Source: Thinopyrum elongatum (lineage: Eukaryota > Streptophyta > Magnoliopsida > Poales > Poaceae). From it: DNA of 64,000 nucleotides. Under the pieces are notes generated by a model. It was not told the origin of the DNA, ran no database searches, and saw only the letters and a list, made by a program, of their open reading frames with translations. The translations under genes were made by a program, and so were the position numbers. The stretch's first letter is position 1. Each line of letters begins with the position of its first letter. The stretch spans positions 86,571,667 to 86,635,666 of the forward strand of contig CM022301.1 of assembly GCA_011799875.1 (NCBI GenBank). The letters run 5' to 3'. Positions 45,111 to 56,816 of the stretch are shown one piece after another.

Positions 45111-46086
45111 CAACCGACACCGGACTCGAAGAAGCAAGGATTTCTAATATATGGAAGCTCAGCTAGACAATATGGCATTCTCAGTTGAATGTATTGTATT
45201 GGGAATATCCGCACTGAAGGGTATTCTGGATTGATTACCAGCATTAAGTCCACATCAATGCTTAACCTTCATAGAAGTAATGATCAGACCAGCGGGAAGA
45301 CAAGTCAGGTGCAAGATCAATGGTATAATTTCAGTCAAAGGTATGGCTCATATATAAAGTTTCGGTGCATCTATGAATGAAACTTGAAATATGTTATACT
45401 CCGAAAGGAAGCCAGAATGTGTTATGTATTCAGCAAGGAAGACAGGCAGACAATTCTTCTCATGCAAATAACCAGCCGCAAAATATTATGGGTATGTGTA
45501 TGACATTAAGTCCGCATATCACAGTATGAAGCTTTAGGTATAAACAACTCAGTCTTCCTCCGCAGGCTACCGGCAGAAGCTTCTGATGCAAGATTCCTCA
45601 ATCTTCCTCAGTATGATATATGGACAGCTTCCTATCTAAGATACCCAGTCTTCCACAGCAAGATACCTCGGAAAAAGCTTCCAGCATAAGGAAATGAATC
45701 TTTCTCAATAAGCAATCAGAGGAGAAGCTTCTCAGGTATGGAACCCAACCTTCTCCAGCACACTACCAAGGCAAAGGCTTCGAGCATAAGATATCTAGCC
45801 TTCTTTAGCAAGCTAGTCGGATAGCTTCCCACACAAGATATCCAGTCTTCTTTAGTACGGTACTACACACCATTATCAGTATTGCTACAAGACATTACAC
45901 AGTGAGTTGGCACTATATGACAGTGCAGCTCAAGAATCAGATTCGCAATAATTTTGTCAGACGCACAAATCAGTCAAGGCACATATCCGCCTCAAGAATC
46001 AAGTGTTCGATTATATATATATACTTCAATATGTATGATGAGTATGCCGCACCGGTCATGCAAGTCACTCACATGAGGATTCTCTA
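45111..46086. other. Unassigned sequence with a degenerate minisatellite
   Basis: No gene or recognised element. The part at 45541-45872 reads as about seven degenerate units of 47-51 bp sharing an agat-ccagtcttc ... aagcttc pattern. The rest is unique-looking AT-rich sequence of unknown origin. Confidence 0.45.
45541..45872. repeat. Degenerate ~48-bp tandem repeat, about seven units
   Basis: Each unit carries a cag/aat-tcttcc-type core about 10 bases from its start and an agcttcc/agcttct core near its end, with unit starts resembling aagatatcc. Units differ from each other at many positions, so the array is old. Confidence 0.5.
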
Positions 46087-46978
46087 AAAAAAGACACATC
46101 CATGACATTTTGGCCCGAACAATTTTTTTTCCTGTAATGCTTATGACACTTCTATGACGATAATTGTGACAAAACCACGTATCATCATAGATGTGGTGGG
46201 CTCCTACTTCTATGACAAAAAATCATGACAGAAAATAGGCTTTTCATCCTGGGCGGGCCGGGAACGCACCTGCATGACATTCTTTGGGCCGTCCATGACG
46301 GAAAAAATCATGGTAGAAGAGAGGGCGAGGAAAATATCGAGGAGTTCCCGGTTACACTGGGTGGTCGAGGCCGAGCGATGCATGGTGGTTTGCTCGTTTC
46401 TCTCTCATACGCTCATGTGTGCGAGGTGTTGGGTTCTAACTGAACCCGAGTGATCGCACTAGCTAACTGAACCCGAGTGATCGCACTAGCTAACTGAACC
46501 CGAGCGATCGATCGATCCCTTGGCTGTTAACTGAACCCGAGCGATTAATTCGCTGCTGACTGAACCCGAGCGATTCCTTCACTGTTGCTGCTAACTGAAC
46601 CTGAGCAATTGATCACTGCTGCTGCTTACTGAAGCCGATCGAGCCCCCATGCAACACGTAGTCAGCTGGTGTTGGGTTGCCTCTCGATGAACAGTGACCG
46701 TTGCTACCATGCGCGCGGTACGTAGAACAAGTCGAGACGTGGTGAGTCGAGCCGGTTGGTTGGCTATGGATGAATAGTTCCCGGTGGGGGTTGGATGAAT
46801 AGGACCCCGTGGTAGTAGGCCGTTGCCGTTGGATGAACAGGACCCCGAGGAGGCCGCCGCACCCCAGCAGGTTTGGGGTGGATGAACATGACCCGGTGGA
46901 GGCTCTATGAACAGTAGCCAGTGGAGGCTGGAGGACAACGGTGGATGAACAGTACCTCATGGAGGCTAGAGCGAGAGG
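46087..46978. mobile_element. Unclassified probable class II sequence, left flank of element C
   Basis: Begins with tgacattttggcccgaac and repeated tatgacaaaa/catgacagaaa motifs, which resemble terminal regions of wheat DNA transposons by recall, then tandem ctgaacccgag repeats and several gatgaacaggacccc-type units. The same gatgaacagtacccc motifs continue at 60275, on the other side of element C, so both belong to one sequence. I could not find terminal inverted repeats, so the superfamily is open (Mutator-like is one possibility). Confidence 0.4.
46438..46640. repeat. Tandem ctgaacccgag repeats
   Basis: Seven diverged units of about 26-36 bp, each starting ctgaacccgag(t/c)gat or a close variant. 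The first two are identical (ctgaacccgagtgatcgcac start) and later ones vary in length through gatcgatcgat and ctgctgctg runs. Confidence 0.75.
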
Positions 46979-47545
46979 TGACGATGACATGTACCTGGGG
47001 TAGGGTAATAGGCCTGACCTAGACACCCTTCCCAAGGACATTACCTTAAAGTCAGGGATATTCAAAGGACAATACCATTCACTCAACCAGAAGCATTCCA
47101 CTCGGAAAACCCAATTCCATTCGACCGGAGTGTACTCACTCGACCACATCAGAAATCACTCGGAAGACAGAAGATCTAAAGTCACTCAGAACAGCAACGG
47201 TCAGGCGTTCACTCTATAGTCTTAATGATCATTTATATGCCTTTATTGCTGGCGTTACCAGTAACGTCCTATCTTTATGTACATTGAATCCTATGTAACT
47301 GAGGGCTGGAGGGGTCTGGCGAACTCTATATGAGCCACCCTCCTCCTCAGGCACAAGGGTTCGCACCCCCTGTAACTTCACGCATAATCCAATCGACCGA
47401 GCCCCCGGGCAACGAGACGTAGGGTTGTTACTTCCTCCGAGAAGGGCCTGAACTCATAAATCTTGCGTGCACAACCTCACCGTAGCTAGGATCTTGCCTC
47501 CTCATACCTACCCCCTAATCTACTGTCAGACTTAGAATCACGACA
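46979..47545 (+). repeat. 5' LTR of element C
   Basis: 567 bp from TGACGATGACATG to CACGACA. The TATA region reads CTATATGAG (47325-47333), whereas the 3' LTR has CTATATAAG. Confidence 0.95.
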
Positions 47546-47547
47546 GT

Positions 47548-47564
47548 TGGCGCCCACCGTGGGG
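47548..47564 (+). other. Primer binding site of element C (tRNA-Lys type)
   Basis: TGGCGCCCACCGTGGGG, two bases after the LTR. It fits the 3' end of plant tRNA-Lys (CTT) including CCA, by recall of that tRNA's acceptor and T arm. Confidence 0.75.
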
Positions 47565-47619
47565 CCGGTGTCTTAGCGACTTTTCGGTGAGGTTGCGATT
47601 TTTTCTGATTCCCATCATC

Positions 47620-49722
47620 ATGGTTTCGGGTGGAGGTTCGGCTGAGGGCCGCAAGATCCGTCTCGGCGCACTCGTCTTCATCGCCGACGACTCCGCCTGG
47701 CTCCAGGAGGCCCCCCTCGACGTCGAGACACTCCCTGTCCGCGGGGCGACGCACTTTCGTGCGTGTGTCCGCGGCGTCCTTCTGCGGCAGCCGTCGACCC
47801 AGTATCGGTCGGCTCCCGCAGTGTCTTCATTCCCCGCTGTTCGCCGTCACAAGCGATCCGGTCGATCGCGGCTTCAGCGGTCGGTGAAGCATGCGGTGGC
47901 ACGTCAGTCGGCCACCCCTCAAGTCGCGGCAATCGAGCCCGATGAATCTCTCTACGGCCTGTTCGATCTGTCGACTGGCTCCGTCGAGACCCTATCCGAG
48001 TGCGACAGCAGCGATCATGCAGCAGAGGTCCTGATGGTCGACACACCACGCAGCCCACCTGGCATGCGTCGCAACGGTGGCGGCGACGGCGGTGGCGATC
48101 CATCGCATGTTCACGAGGAATACCACCCCGAAACCCTCTCTTCGCAGCGGAGGGAGGAACTCCACCGCCGCAACGAGGAGGCACTCCACACGCCCATCGT
48201 CGGAGAGACCTCTGAGGCTCGGGCCTTGGAGGCAGGGCGCTTGGCCACTTTGGCTGAACGCACTCGACTGGAGAACCTTCAGCATGCACTCGACGAACGT
48301 GCTCGGCAGCAGATTCCTGAGTCCAGTCGATGGCGGCAATTGTTCCCGCCTCAACCTCAGGTATACCGCACTCCTATTCAGAATCTTACAGCTGCAGCTC
48401 GTATAGCAGAGTCCATCCAGCCATCCCAGTCGGAGGCTGGACGAGGTTTGATGCAGATCCGGGCTCTGCTCCGGGCAGCAGGAGAGCAAAACACTGCAGT
48501 ATCTCAGTCGCGTAACAGAATCCATAGCAGATCTGTGGTGGCTGACACAGTCCAATTGGCTCACAGCCCAAGATCGCCTCCGCGGCGTGAGGGACGTGGG
48601 CATCGCCAAGAGCAGTACTTGGGTCGGAACCACGAGCAGTACGATCATCGGCTCAGCCGTGGTGACCGCCGTCGAGTGCCTACGCCCCCTCCGAGAGGTG
48701 GATCATATGTGCCCCGGCATTATGATGACAGGTGCCTGTACAGCGAAGAGCGGAGGGTACCAGTCGACCCAAGAGAGCCAGGGTTTGATGCGAGGTCAAT
48801 TTTGGTGCAAGGTTTGGTCGACAGGAACCGAGCACACAGAGAAGGGCAAGACAGAGATCACCCGAGTGGAAGCAGAGTACATGTTTCAGGTCCCGAGTGT
48901 TTTGGCAGAGCCATCAGAGCTGCTGAGATCCCTCCCAACTTCAGGTTGGCGACTGGGGTTAGTAAGTTCACCGGTGAGTCGAAGCCTGACACTTGGCTGG
49001 AAGATTACCGAGTAGCTGTTCAGATCAGTGGTGGGAATGATGAGGTAGCTATGAAACATCTTCCTCTCATGTTGGAAGGATCGGCCAGAGCATGGCTGAA
49101 TCAGTTGGCTCTAGGCAGTATATTCAGCTGGGAAGAGTTAGCCCGAGTGTTTGTCAGGACATTTGAGGGCACATGCAAACGACCTGCAGGGTTGACAGAA
49201 TTGCAACATTGTGTACAGAAGCCAAATGAAACTCTGAGGGATTACATCCAAAGATGGACCACTTTACATCACACAGTAGAAAATGTATCCCAACACCAAG
49301 CAGTTTGCGCCTTCAAGGAGGGCGTTCGGTATCGAGAGCTTAACCTGAAATTCGGTCAGATAGGAGATATGTCTCTGACCCGAATGATGGAAATAGCCAC
49401 TCGGTACGCTAATGGTGAAGAAGAGGATCGACTCCGCAGTGGAAAGGGCAAGCCAGTCGCCCAAGACACCGGAGGAGGTCGGAAGCAGAAACGCAAAGCC
49501 GAGCCAGCATGTCCTGGTGAAGCTGCAGTTGCAACTCAAGGAAAATTCAAGGGGAAGCCCAAAGGGCCCTGGATCCCCAAGAAGGTTAAAGATCAAGCAG
49601 GGAATGATGTGTTGGATTTGCCATGTCACATTCACACCAAGAAGGATGAAGAGGGTAATCTGATTTATCCCAAACATACTTCGGCTCCTAATCCAGCAGT
49701 TCCGAGAGAAACAACCCAATGA
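47620..49722 (+). CDS. gag: Tat Gag of element C, open
   Basis: The start is the ATG at 47620 (MVSGGGSAEGRKIRLGALVF); the open frame extends upstream only through a GTG. About 700 residues, long for a Gag because of an N-terminal Arg/Ser/Pro-rich half of unknown role. The Retrotrans_gag-type capsid block lies at about residues 450-600, with KFTGESKPDTWLEDYRVAVQ, LMLEGSARAWLNQL and KPNETLRDYIQRW. A basic tail (GGGRKQKRKAE, KGPWIPKKVKDQ) and a degenerate Cys/His segment (DLPCHIHTKKDEEGN) probably bind RNA. The frame ends at 49722; the pol frame opens in the +1 frame close by, apparently through a small deletion near 49680, so Gag and Pol were probably one polyprotein. Confidence 0.85.
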   Translation: MVSGGGSAEGRKIRLGALVFIADDSAWLQEAPLDVETLPVRGATHFRACVRGVLLRQPSTQYRSAPAVSSFPAVRRHKRSGRSRLQRSVKHAVARQSATPQVAAIEPDESLYGLFDLSTGSVETLSECDSSDHAAEVLMVDTPRSPPGMRRNGGGDGGGDPSHVHEEYHPETLSSQRREELHRRNEEALHTPIVGETSEARALEAGRLATLAERTRLENLQHALDERARQQIPESSRWRQLFPPQPQVYRTPIQNLTAAARIAESIQPSQSEAGRGLMQIRALLRAAGEQNTAVSQSRNRIHSRSVVADTVQLAHSPRSPPRREGRGHRQEQYLGRNHEQYDHRLSRGDRRRVPTPPPRGGSYVPRHYDDRCLYSEERRVPVDPREPGFDARSILVQGLVDRNRAHREGQDRDHPSGSRVHVSGPECFGRAIRAAEIPPNFRLATGVSKFTGESKPDTWLEDYRVAVQISGGNDEVAMKHLPLMLEGSARAWLNQLALGSIFSWEELARVFVRTFEGTCKRPAGLTELQHCVQKPNETLRDYIQRWTTLHHTVENVSQHQAVCAFKEGVRYRELNLKFGQIGDMSLTRMMEIATRYANGEEEDRLRSGKGKPVAQDTGGGRKQKRKAEPACPGEAAVATQGKFKGKPKGPWIPKKVKDQAGNDVLDLPCHIHTKKDEEGNLIYPKHTSAPNPAVPRETTQ

Positions 49723-49738
49723 GAAGGAAAAAGAGTCC

Positions 49739-52700
49739 GACAAGGATGAGGACAAGGAAGAAGATGATGATGGTTTTCCTAACGTCAATTCCACTTTGGT
49801 GATTTTTGCTAACATTGAAAGCAAAAGTCGACTGAAAGTCATCAACAGAGAAGTAAACATGGTTGCTCCGGCAACGACGACATATTTGAAATGGTCAAAG
49901 ACTCCCATTACATTCGACCAATCTGACCACCCACCGCACGTTGCCACCCGACTAACCAAAGTCCTCATGGATGGTGGCAGCAGCTTGAACATTTTGTATG
50001 CTGAGACCCTCCGTGGGATGGGCATTCCGATGTCCAAGCTCAGTGAGAGCAACATGCGATTCCACGGTGTCATTCCAGGAAAGAAAGCTGATTCACTCGT
50101 CCAGATCACTCTTGACGTGTTTTTCGGTGATTCAAAGAATTACCGTAAGGAGAAGTTGACATTTGAAGTTGTGGATTTTCATAGTGCCTATCATACTATT
50201 CTGGGCAGAACTGCATATGCCCGTTTCATGGCTCGACCGTGTTATGTGTACCTCAAGCTGAAGATGCCTAGCCCCAGGGGCGTGATCATAGTCACTGGTA
50301 ATCGGCAACGAGCAGAAGAGTGCCTCCAGAAGGGCTCTAAGATAGCCGATGAACAGATGGCAGCAGTAGAAATGGAAGAATATAAGAAGACTGCAGATCC
50401 GAGAGATTTGTTGCGTGCTAAGAAGCCTGCTTCAGAGTCTGCATTTCAGTCGTCCGGTGAAACAAAGCCTATTCACATTCACCCGACCGATCCCAATGCT
50501 CCTCCGACTCATATCTCAACAACACTCGACAGCAAATAGGAAGAAGCGCTCATCCAGTTCCTCCGTGAGAACTGGGACACCTTCGCATGGAAGCCGTCTA
50601 ACATGCCGGGTGTACCCAGGGGACTGGCTGAGCACCGTTTGCGAGTTGATCCAAAGGCAAAACCCGTTAAAGAGCATCTCTGTTGGTCCGCTATGGAGAA
50701 GAGAAAGGCAATCGGCGAATAGGTGGCTCAATTTCTGGCGGCTGAGTTCATCCACGAAATTTACCACTCCGAGTGCCTCGCCAACGTTGTCATGGTTCCC
50801 AAGAAGGACGATTCACTTCATATGTGCAATGATTTCAAGCATATCAATCGGGCCTGCCCGAAAGATCATTTTCCTCTCCCCCACATCGATCAGATAGTCG
50901 ACTCGACTGCGGGATGTGAGCGATTGTCCTTCCTGGATGCATATTCCGGGTACCATCAGATCCGATTGTATGGACATGATGAAATAAAAACAGCTTTTAT
51001 CACCCCATTCGGGTGCTTTTGCTATGTCACCATGCCCTTTGGTCTCAAGAATGCTGGTGCCACATTCATGCGCATGATACAAAAGTGCCTGCTAACTCAA
51101 ATCAGTCGGAATGTGGAAGCATACATGGATGACATCATGGTTAAGTCGCGTAAAGGTTCTGACCTGCTGACTGACCTTGCTGAAACCTTTGCCAATTTGA
51201 GAAGATATGATATCAAGCTTAATCCGTCGAAGTGTACATTTGGAGTTCCAGGTGGAAAGTTACTCGGTTTCCTCGTTTCCGAACATGGGATCGATGCAAA
51301 CCCAGAGAAAGTTGGTGCAATCCTCCGAATGAAACGCCCTGTGCGTGTACACGACGTTCAGAAGCTTACTGGTTGTTTGGCCGCCTTGAGTCGATTCATC
51401 TCTTGTCTCGGTGAAAAGGCATTGCCTCTTTACCGACTGATGAAGAAATCTGATGAGTTCGAGTGGACTCCTGAAGCTGATGCAGCGTTTGCAGAGCTCA
51501 AAGCCCTGCTTTCCACCCAGCCGGTGCTTGTTGCTCCAATCAGCAAAGAGCCTTTACTGCTTTATATAGCAGCCACTGGACAGGTTGTCAGTACAGTACT
51601 CACAGTCGAGCGGAAAGAAGAAGGTAAAACCTACAAGGTTCAACGCCCAGTGTACTATATTTCTGAAGTCTTAACCCCATCCAAGCAGAGATATCCACAT
51701 TATCAGAAGCTTGTCTATGGAATTTACTTGACCACAAAGAAGGTTGCACATTACTTCTCAGATCATTCGATTACAGTCGTCAGCGACGCTCCGTTGTCAG
51801 AAATTTTGAACAACAGAGATGCAACTGGTCGAGTGGCAAAGTGGGCGATTGAACTCCTTCCGCTGGATATCAAGTTTGAGGCAAAGAAAGCGATCAAATC
51901 TCAAGCAATAGCAGATTTCCTCATCGAGTGGGTTGAACAGCAGCTACCGACCTAGATACAGTCGGAACATTGGACTATGTTCTTTGATGGGTCCAAGATG
52001 TTGAATGGTTCAGGCGCTGGGGTAGTCCTGGTATCTCCACGAGGCAACAACCTCAGATATGTTCTCCAGATTCACTTTGATTCCTCCAACAATGAAGCTG
52101 AGTATGAGGCACTTCTGTACGGGTTGCGTATGGCCATTTCACTCGGTGTCTGTCGCCTAATGGTTTACGGTGACTCAGATTTAGTGGTTAATCAAGTGAT
52201 GAAGGAGTGGGACATCAGGAGCTCAGCTATGACTGGTTATTGCAATGCAGTCAGAAAGGTAGAAAAGAAGTTTGAAGGGCTAGAGCTCCACCATATACCC
52301 CGACTGAAGAATCAAGCAGCTGATGACTTGGCGAAAATAGGTTCCAAGCGGGAGCCTATTCCCAGCAATGTGTTTTTGGAGCATATTCACGTACCATCAG
52401 TTCAAGAAGATCCCTTCACTGAAGAGCCCTCACAGCCTAAGAGCTCCACTGATCCAACTGAAGTTGAAATCCCAGCTGTGGTCGACTTGATCATGGAGGT
52501 TTTGGTCGTCATTCCCGATTGGACAGTGCCATATATTGCATATATTCTTAGGAAAGAGCTTCCAGAGGATGAAGAAGAGGCTCGTCAGATTGTCCGTCGA
52601 TCGAAAGCCTTCACGGTAATGGGTGGACAGCTCAGAGAGAGTGTTACTGGGGTCGTTCAGAAATGCATCACTCCAGAAGAAGGCCGAATGATCCTCAATG

Positions 52701-53749
52701 ATATCCACTCAGGGACCTGTGGTCACCATGCGTCCTCTCGGACCATCGTGGCCAAAGTATACCGAGCAGGGTTTTACTGGCCACGGGCAAATGAGATGGC
52801 AAAGGAAATAGTTGACAAGTGCGAGGGCTGTCAGTTCTACTCCAACATGTCCCACAAACCTGCTTCAGCCTTGAAGACTATTCCACTCGCCTGTCCATTT
52901 GCTGTTTGGGGATTAGATATGGTCGGACCTCTGAGGACTGGCAGGAGTGGCTTCACCCATGTGCTTGTAGCAGTCGACAAGTTCACTAAATGGATTGAAG
53001 CTAAACCTATCAAAAACCTGGAAGCAAGAACTGCTGTCAGCTTCATCAGAGGGTTAACATTTAGATATGGAGTTCCGCACAGCATCATCACGGATAATGG
53101 GTCAAACTTTGATTCAGATGAGTTCCGAGCTTTCTGCGCTTCCCAAGGTACTCGGGTCGACTATGCTTCAGTCGCCCACCCTTAGTCGAATGGACAAGCA
53201 GAAAGAGTGAACGGTTTGATTCTCAAAGGGCTGAAACCTCGATTGATGCGTGACCTCAAGCATGCAGTCGGCGCTTGGGTAGATGAGCTACCGTCAGTCC
53301 TTTGGGGATTAAGAACAACACCAAATCGGTCGACCGGTCGAACTCCCTTCTTCATGGTCTATGGGGCTGAGGCTGTGCTGCCGAGTGACTTGCTTCACAA
53401 TGCACCCCAAGTAGAACTTTTTTCAGAAGCCGAAGCAGAACGGGCTCGAGAAGACGCTGTTGATCTTCTGGAAGAAGAAAGAGAGATGGCCTTGATCCGA
53501 TCGACCATTTATCAGCAAGACCTTCGTCGATTATATGCCAAAAATGTGAAGAGTCGAGCATTTCAGGAAGGGGACCTTGTGCTCCGAGTGGACCAGCAAC
53601 AGCCTCACAAACTTGCCCCCGCTTGGGAAGGTCCCTTCATCGTCACCAAGGTGCTCCACAACGGAGCGTATCACCTCTACAATGTGGAGCAGAATAAAGA
53701 CGAGCCACGCGCTTGGAATGCGGAGCTACTCCACCGTTTTTATACTTAA
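49739..53749 (+). pseudogene. pol: Tat Pol of element C: protease, RT, RNase H, integrase
   Basis: One frame from about 49739 to 53749 with four TAG stops at 50537, 50720, 51953 and 53183. Protease: LMDGGSSLNILYAETL. RT: DFKHINRACPKDHFPLPHID, MPFGLKNAGATFMRM and YMDD at 51122-51133. RNase H: FFDGSKMLNGSGAGVV, EAEYEALL, YGDSDLVV. Integrase: HHCC finger (GTCGHHASSRT, CEGCQFY) and DDE core GLDMVGPL, ITDNGSNFDS, SNGQAERVNG, with a C-terminal chromatin-distal part ending NAELLHRFYT. The stop at 53183 replaces the Gln that element E keeps in HPQSNGQVE. Catalytic residues are otherwise all present, so only a few changes separate this copy from an active one. Confidence 0.9.
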
Positions 53750-53860
53750 GTGTTCAGACTGATGAGATGTAATAAGGAGTACCTTTCAATTCATTTATCA
53801 AAGACATGGTTTTACAGTCTCCTAAATGATTGTTGTTACTAATAGATGTGTCCAAAATCC

Positions 53861-54998
53861 CCAAGTGGGTGGCTTAGTCGCGAATCCGATTCGCCTAAGT
53901 TCAAAAAATCCTACCGAGTGATGAGCAACCCTCTCACTCGGGGGCTTAGCCGCGAATCCGATTCGCCTAAGTTCAAAAAATCCTACCGAGTGATGAGCAA
54001 CCCTCTCACTCGGGGGCTTAGCTGCAGTCCTGTACTCGCCTAAGTTCAAAAAATCCTACCAAGTGATGGGCAACCCTCTCACTCGGGGGCTTAGCTGCAG
54101 TTCCGTACTCGCCTAAGTTTGAAAAATCCCACCGAGTGAAGAGCAACCCTCTCGCTCGGGGGCCTAGCTGCAGTCCTGTACTCGCCTAAGTTTAAAAAAT
54201 CCTACCGAGTGATGAGCAACCCTCTCACTCGGGGGCTTAGCTGCAGTCCTGTACTCGCCTAAGTTTGTAAAAACCTACCGAGTGATGAGCAACCCTCTCA
54301 CTCGGGAGCTTAGCTGCAGTCCTGTACTCGCCTAAGTTTGTAAAATCCTACCGAGTGATGAGCAACCCTCTCACTCGGGGGCTTAGCTACAGTCTTGTAC
54401 TCGCCTAATTTTGTAAAATCCTACCAAGTGATGAGCAACCCTCTCACTTGGGGGCTTAGCTGCAGTCCTGTACTCGCCTAAGTTTAAAAAATCCTACCGA
54501 GTGATGAGCAACCCTCTCACTCGGGGGCTTAGCTGCAGTCCTGTACTCGCCTAAGTTTAAAAAATCCTACCGAGTGATGAGCAACCCTCTCACTCAAGGG
54601 CTTAGCTGTAGTCCTGTACTCGCCTAAGTTTAAAAAATCCTACCGAGTGATGAGCAACCCTCTCACTCGGAGGCTTAGCTGCAGTCCTATACTCGCCTAA
54701 GTTTGTAAAATCCTACCGAGTGATGAGCGACCCTCTCACTCGGGGGCTTAGCTGCAGTCTTGTACTCGCGTAAGTTTAAAAAATCCTACCGAGTGATGAG
54801 CAGCCCTCTCACTCGGAGGCTTAGCTGCAGTCCTGTACTCGCCTAAGTTTATAAAATCCTGCCGAGTGAAGAGCAACCCTCTGACTCGGGGGCTTAGCTG
54901 CAGTTCCGTACTCGCCTAAGTTTGAAAAATCCCACCGAGTGAAGAGTAGCCCTCTCACTCGGGGGCTTAGCTACAGTTCTGTACTCGCCTAAGTTAAA
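53861..54998. repeat. ~73-bp tandem repeat array in element C, about 15 copies
   Basis: Units of 72-74 bp built from accgagtgatgagcaaccct, ctcactcgggggcttag, ctgcagtcctgtactcgcct and aagtttaaaaaatcct. The first two units have a variant middle (gcgaatccgattcgcctaag). It lies directly after pol and before the 3' end of the reverse-strand gene. Two copies of a different ~78-bp unit (tccatcctgatc) follow at about 55005-55160. Confidence 0.9.
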
Positions 54999-56527
54999 AC
55001 ACGCTCCATCCTGATCCGTCAGGATAATGAAGTGCAGGTCGACTGAGACCTTCTCTTCAGAGCTACGCCACAAGTATAATGTGTGCTCCATCCTGATCTG
55101 CAAGGATGACGAGGTGCAGGTCGTCCGCGATCCTCTCCTCAGAATTGCATCACAAGAACAAAAGTCTGTTCCGAGTGAAGATACAAGTTCCACTAGGAAA
55201 TAAAAACAAGCATATTTAAGGAAAAACTAAGTTCGGACAAATCGCATGAGGTTTCGGACCGCAGATTAAAGTACTCGGGCATCAGGCCCGAAGGAGTTTA
55301 ACGGTTACAAAACCACTCGGCATACCGAGGCAAATTTAATCGGATCATAAAAATTTTGTTCACTCCGCAGGAGGGCTGGCAGGCTCGACGATCTCATCCA
55401 GGTCGATTCCATCTGCAATTCGAGTAGTAGCAGCAATAAAAGTCTCCATGAAGGACTGGAAGTCAAGTTTCTTGGTATTGGCAACCTTGATTGCTGCTAG
55501 CTTCTCTTCTTTGGCTTCCTTGCAATGAACACGAACCAGGGACAGAGCTACGTCGGCACCGCATCGAGCACAGGACTTCTTCCATTCCTGCACTCGACCA
55601 GGAATCTCATTGAGTCGAGTCATCAAAGACTCGAGGTCATTTTGGAGCGTTTCCCTTGGCCAGAGCACCGTGTTGATCCGCGACACCGCAACCTTCAGTC
55701 GAGCAAGGTAATTCAAGGCGCTGGCAAGGCGAGACTCCAGTCGGAGCACGTTCATGGTAGCTTCATCTTTAACAGGGGAGTTGATGGGGTCCAAGCTTGT
55801 CTCGACTCGTCCAGTCTCTTCCTCGAAGTTTTGACAGAATTCTGCACTCACAGAGAAATAATGAGTCGACAGTTATATGATGAGTCAACGAAAGCAAATC
55901 AATCGGACAGGGAAAAGTACCTTCAAGCATGAGGAATAACTTCTTGGCGAGTCCTCCCAAATAATTCTCTAGCTCGTCCCTCTTGCGGGTGATGTCTTCC
56001 ACTTTGTCAGTCAGGGTCCCTTTATCCTTCTTCAGTCAAGTTACCTCTTTGTTGGCTTCATCGAGAGCAGCCTTCAGCTTGGTATTCTCTTCCTCCAACT
56101 TTCCGACTGAGGCCAGCTTTTGGTCAGCGAGTGCCATTTTTTCTTCTGCTGTTTTCTTCGCAGCCGCAAGGTCAAGGTCCTTCTTCTCCAAAGCCCGTCT
56201 CATTGTTTCAAGAAAGAATAACATTCGAATCAGAAAAAGGAGGAGAAAAGATGGCAAGAGAACCAGTCGACAAGCTTTCCTTACCAGCAGCGTCATCCTT
56301 AGCCTTCTGCAAGTTATTCTAAGCCAACTCCAGATCAAGATTGAGCTGGATCTGCTTCTGCTCTAAGTCAGCGAACCGGGCTCCAACTTCACAAGATTTC
56401 TATGTTCAGAAGATAGTCAGTCGGCAGACACAAAGATTGGTTGCTTCCGAGCAATAAAGTAACAAGTTCAAAGAGTTCTAAGACTACTGCCGAATCAAAC
56501 ATTCAACAATAGTCTCGGGGACTACAC

Positions 56528-56558
56528 CCAGTGGGTGCACTCAGCGTGCCCCCACTGG
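56528..56558. other. Intronic hairpin C1
   Basis: Arms ccagtgggtgcac and gtgcccccactgg around tcagc. It lies in the 636-nt intron 56400-57035 of the reverse-strand gene. Confidence 0.75.
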
Positions 56559-56653
56559 TTCGACTTTTCAATTGACTTGGTCCGTCCAGTCAGGAAAAAA
56601 AACTCAAACCATAGCCGACTGCCCGCAGTCGACTACGGTCTCGGGGACTACAC

Positions 56654-56684
56654 CCAGTGGGTGCACTCAGCGTGCCCCCACTGG
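56654..56684. other. Intronic hairpin C2
   Basis: Same arms and loop as C1, 126 bases further on, with a shared upstream sequence (ggtctcggggactacac). Confidence 0.75.
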
Positions 56685-56785
56685 TCCAGGTTCCACTCGA
56701 CATGATCTGCTCAGACCGAGTGGAAAAGTTCTGTTCAAAGACCCCCGCCGAATCAAACATTCGACGGCGGTCTCAGGGACTACAC

Positions 56786-56816
56786 CCAGTGGTTGCACTC
56801 AGCGTGCCCCCATTGG
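56786..56816. other. Intronic hairpin C3
   Basis: Third copy with one change in each arm (ccagtggttgcac and gtgcccccattgg). A fourth partial copy (cccagtgggtgtacag) begins near 56884. Confidence 0.65.

Noticed and set aside
53861..54998. Regularly spaced repeats that could suggest a CRISPR array
   Set aside because: Units are contiguous 73-bp tandem repeats with no unique spacers, in a plant retrotransposon.
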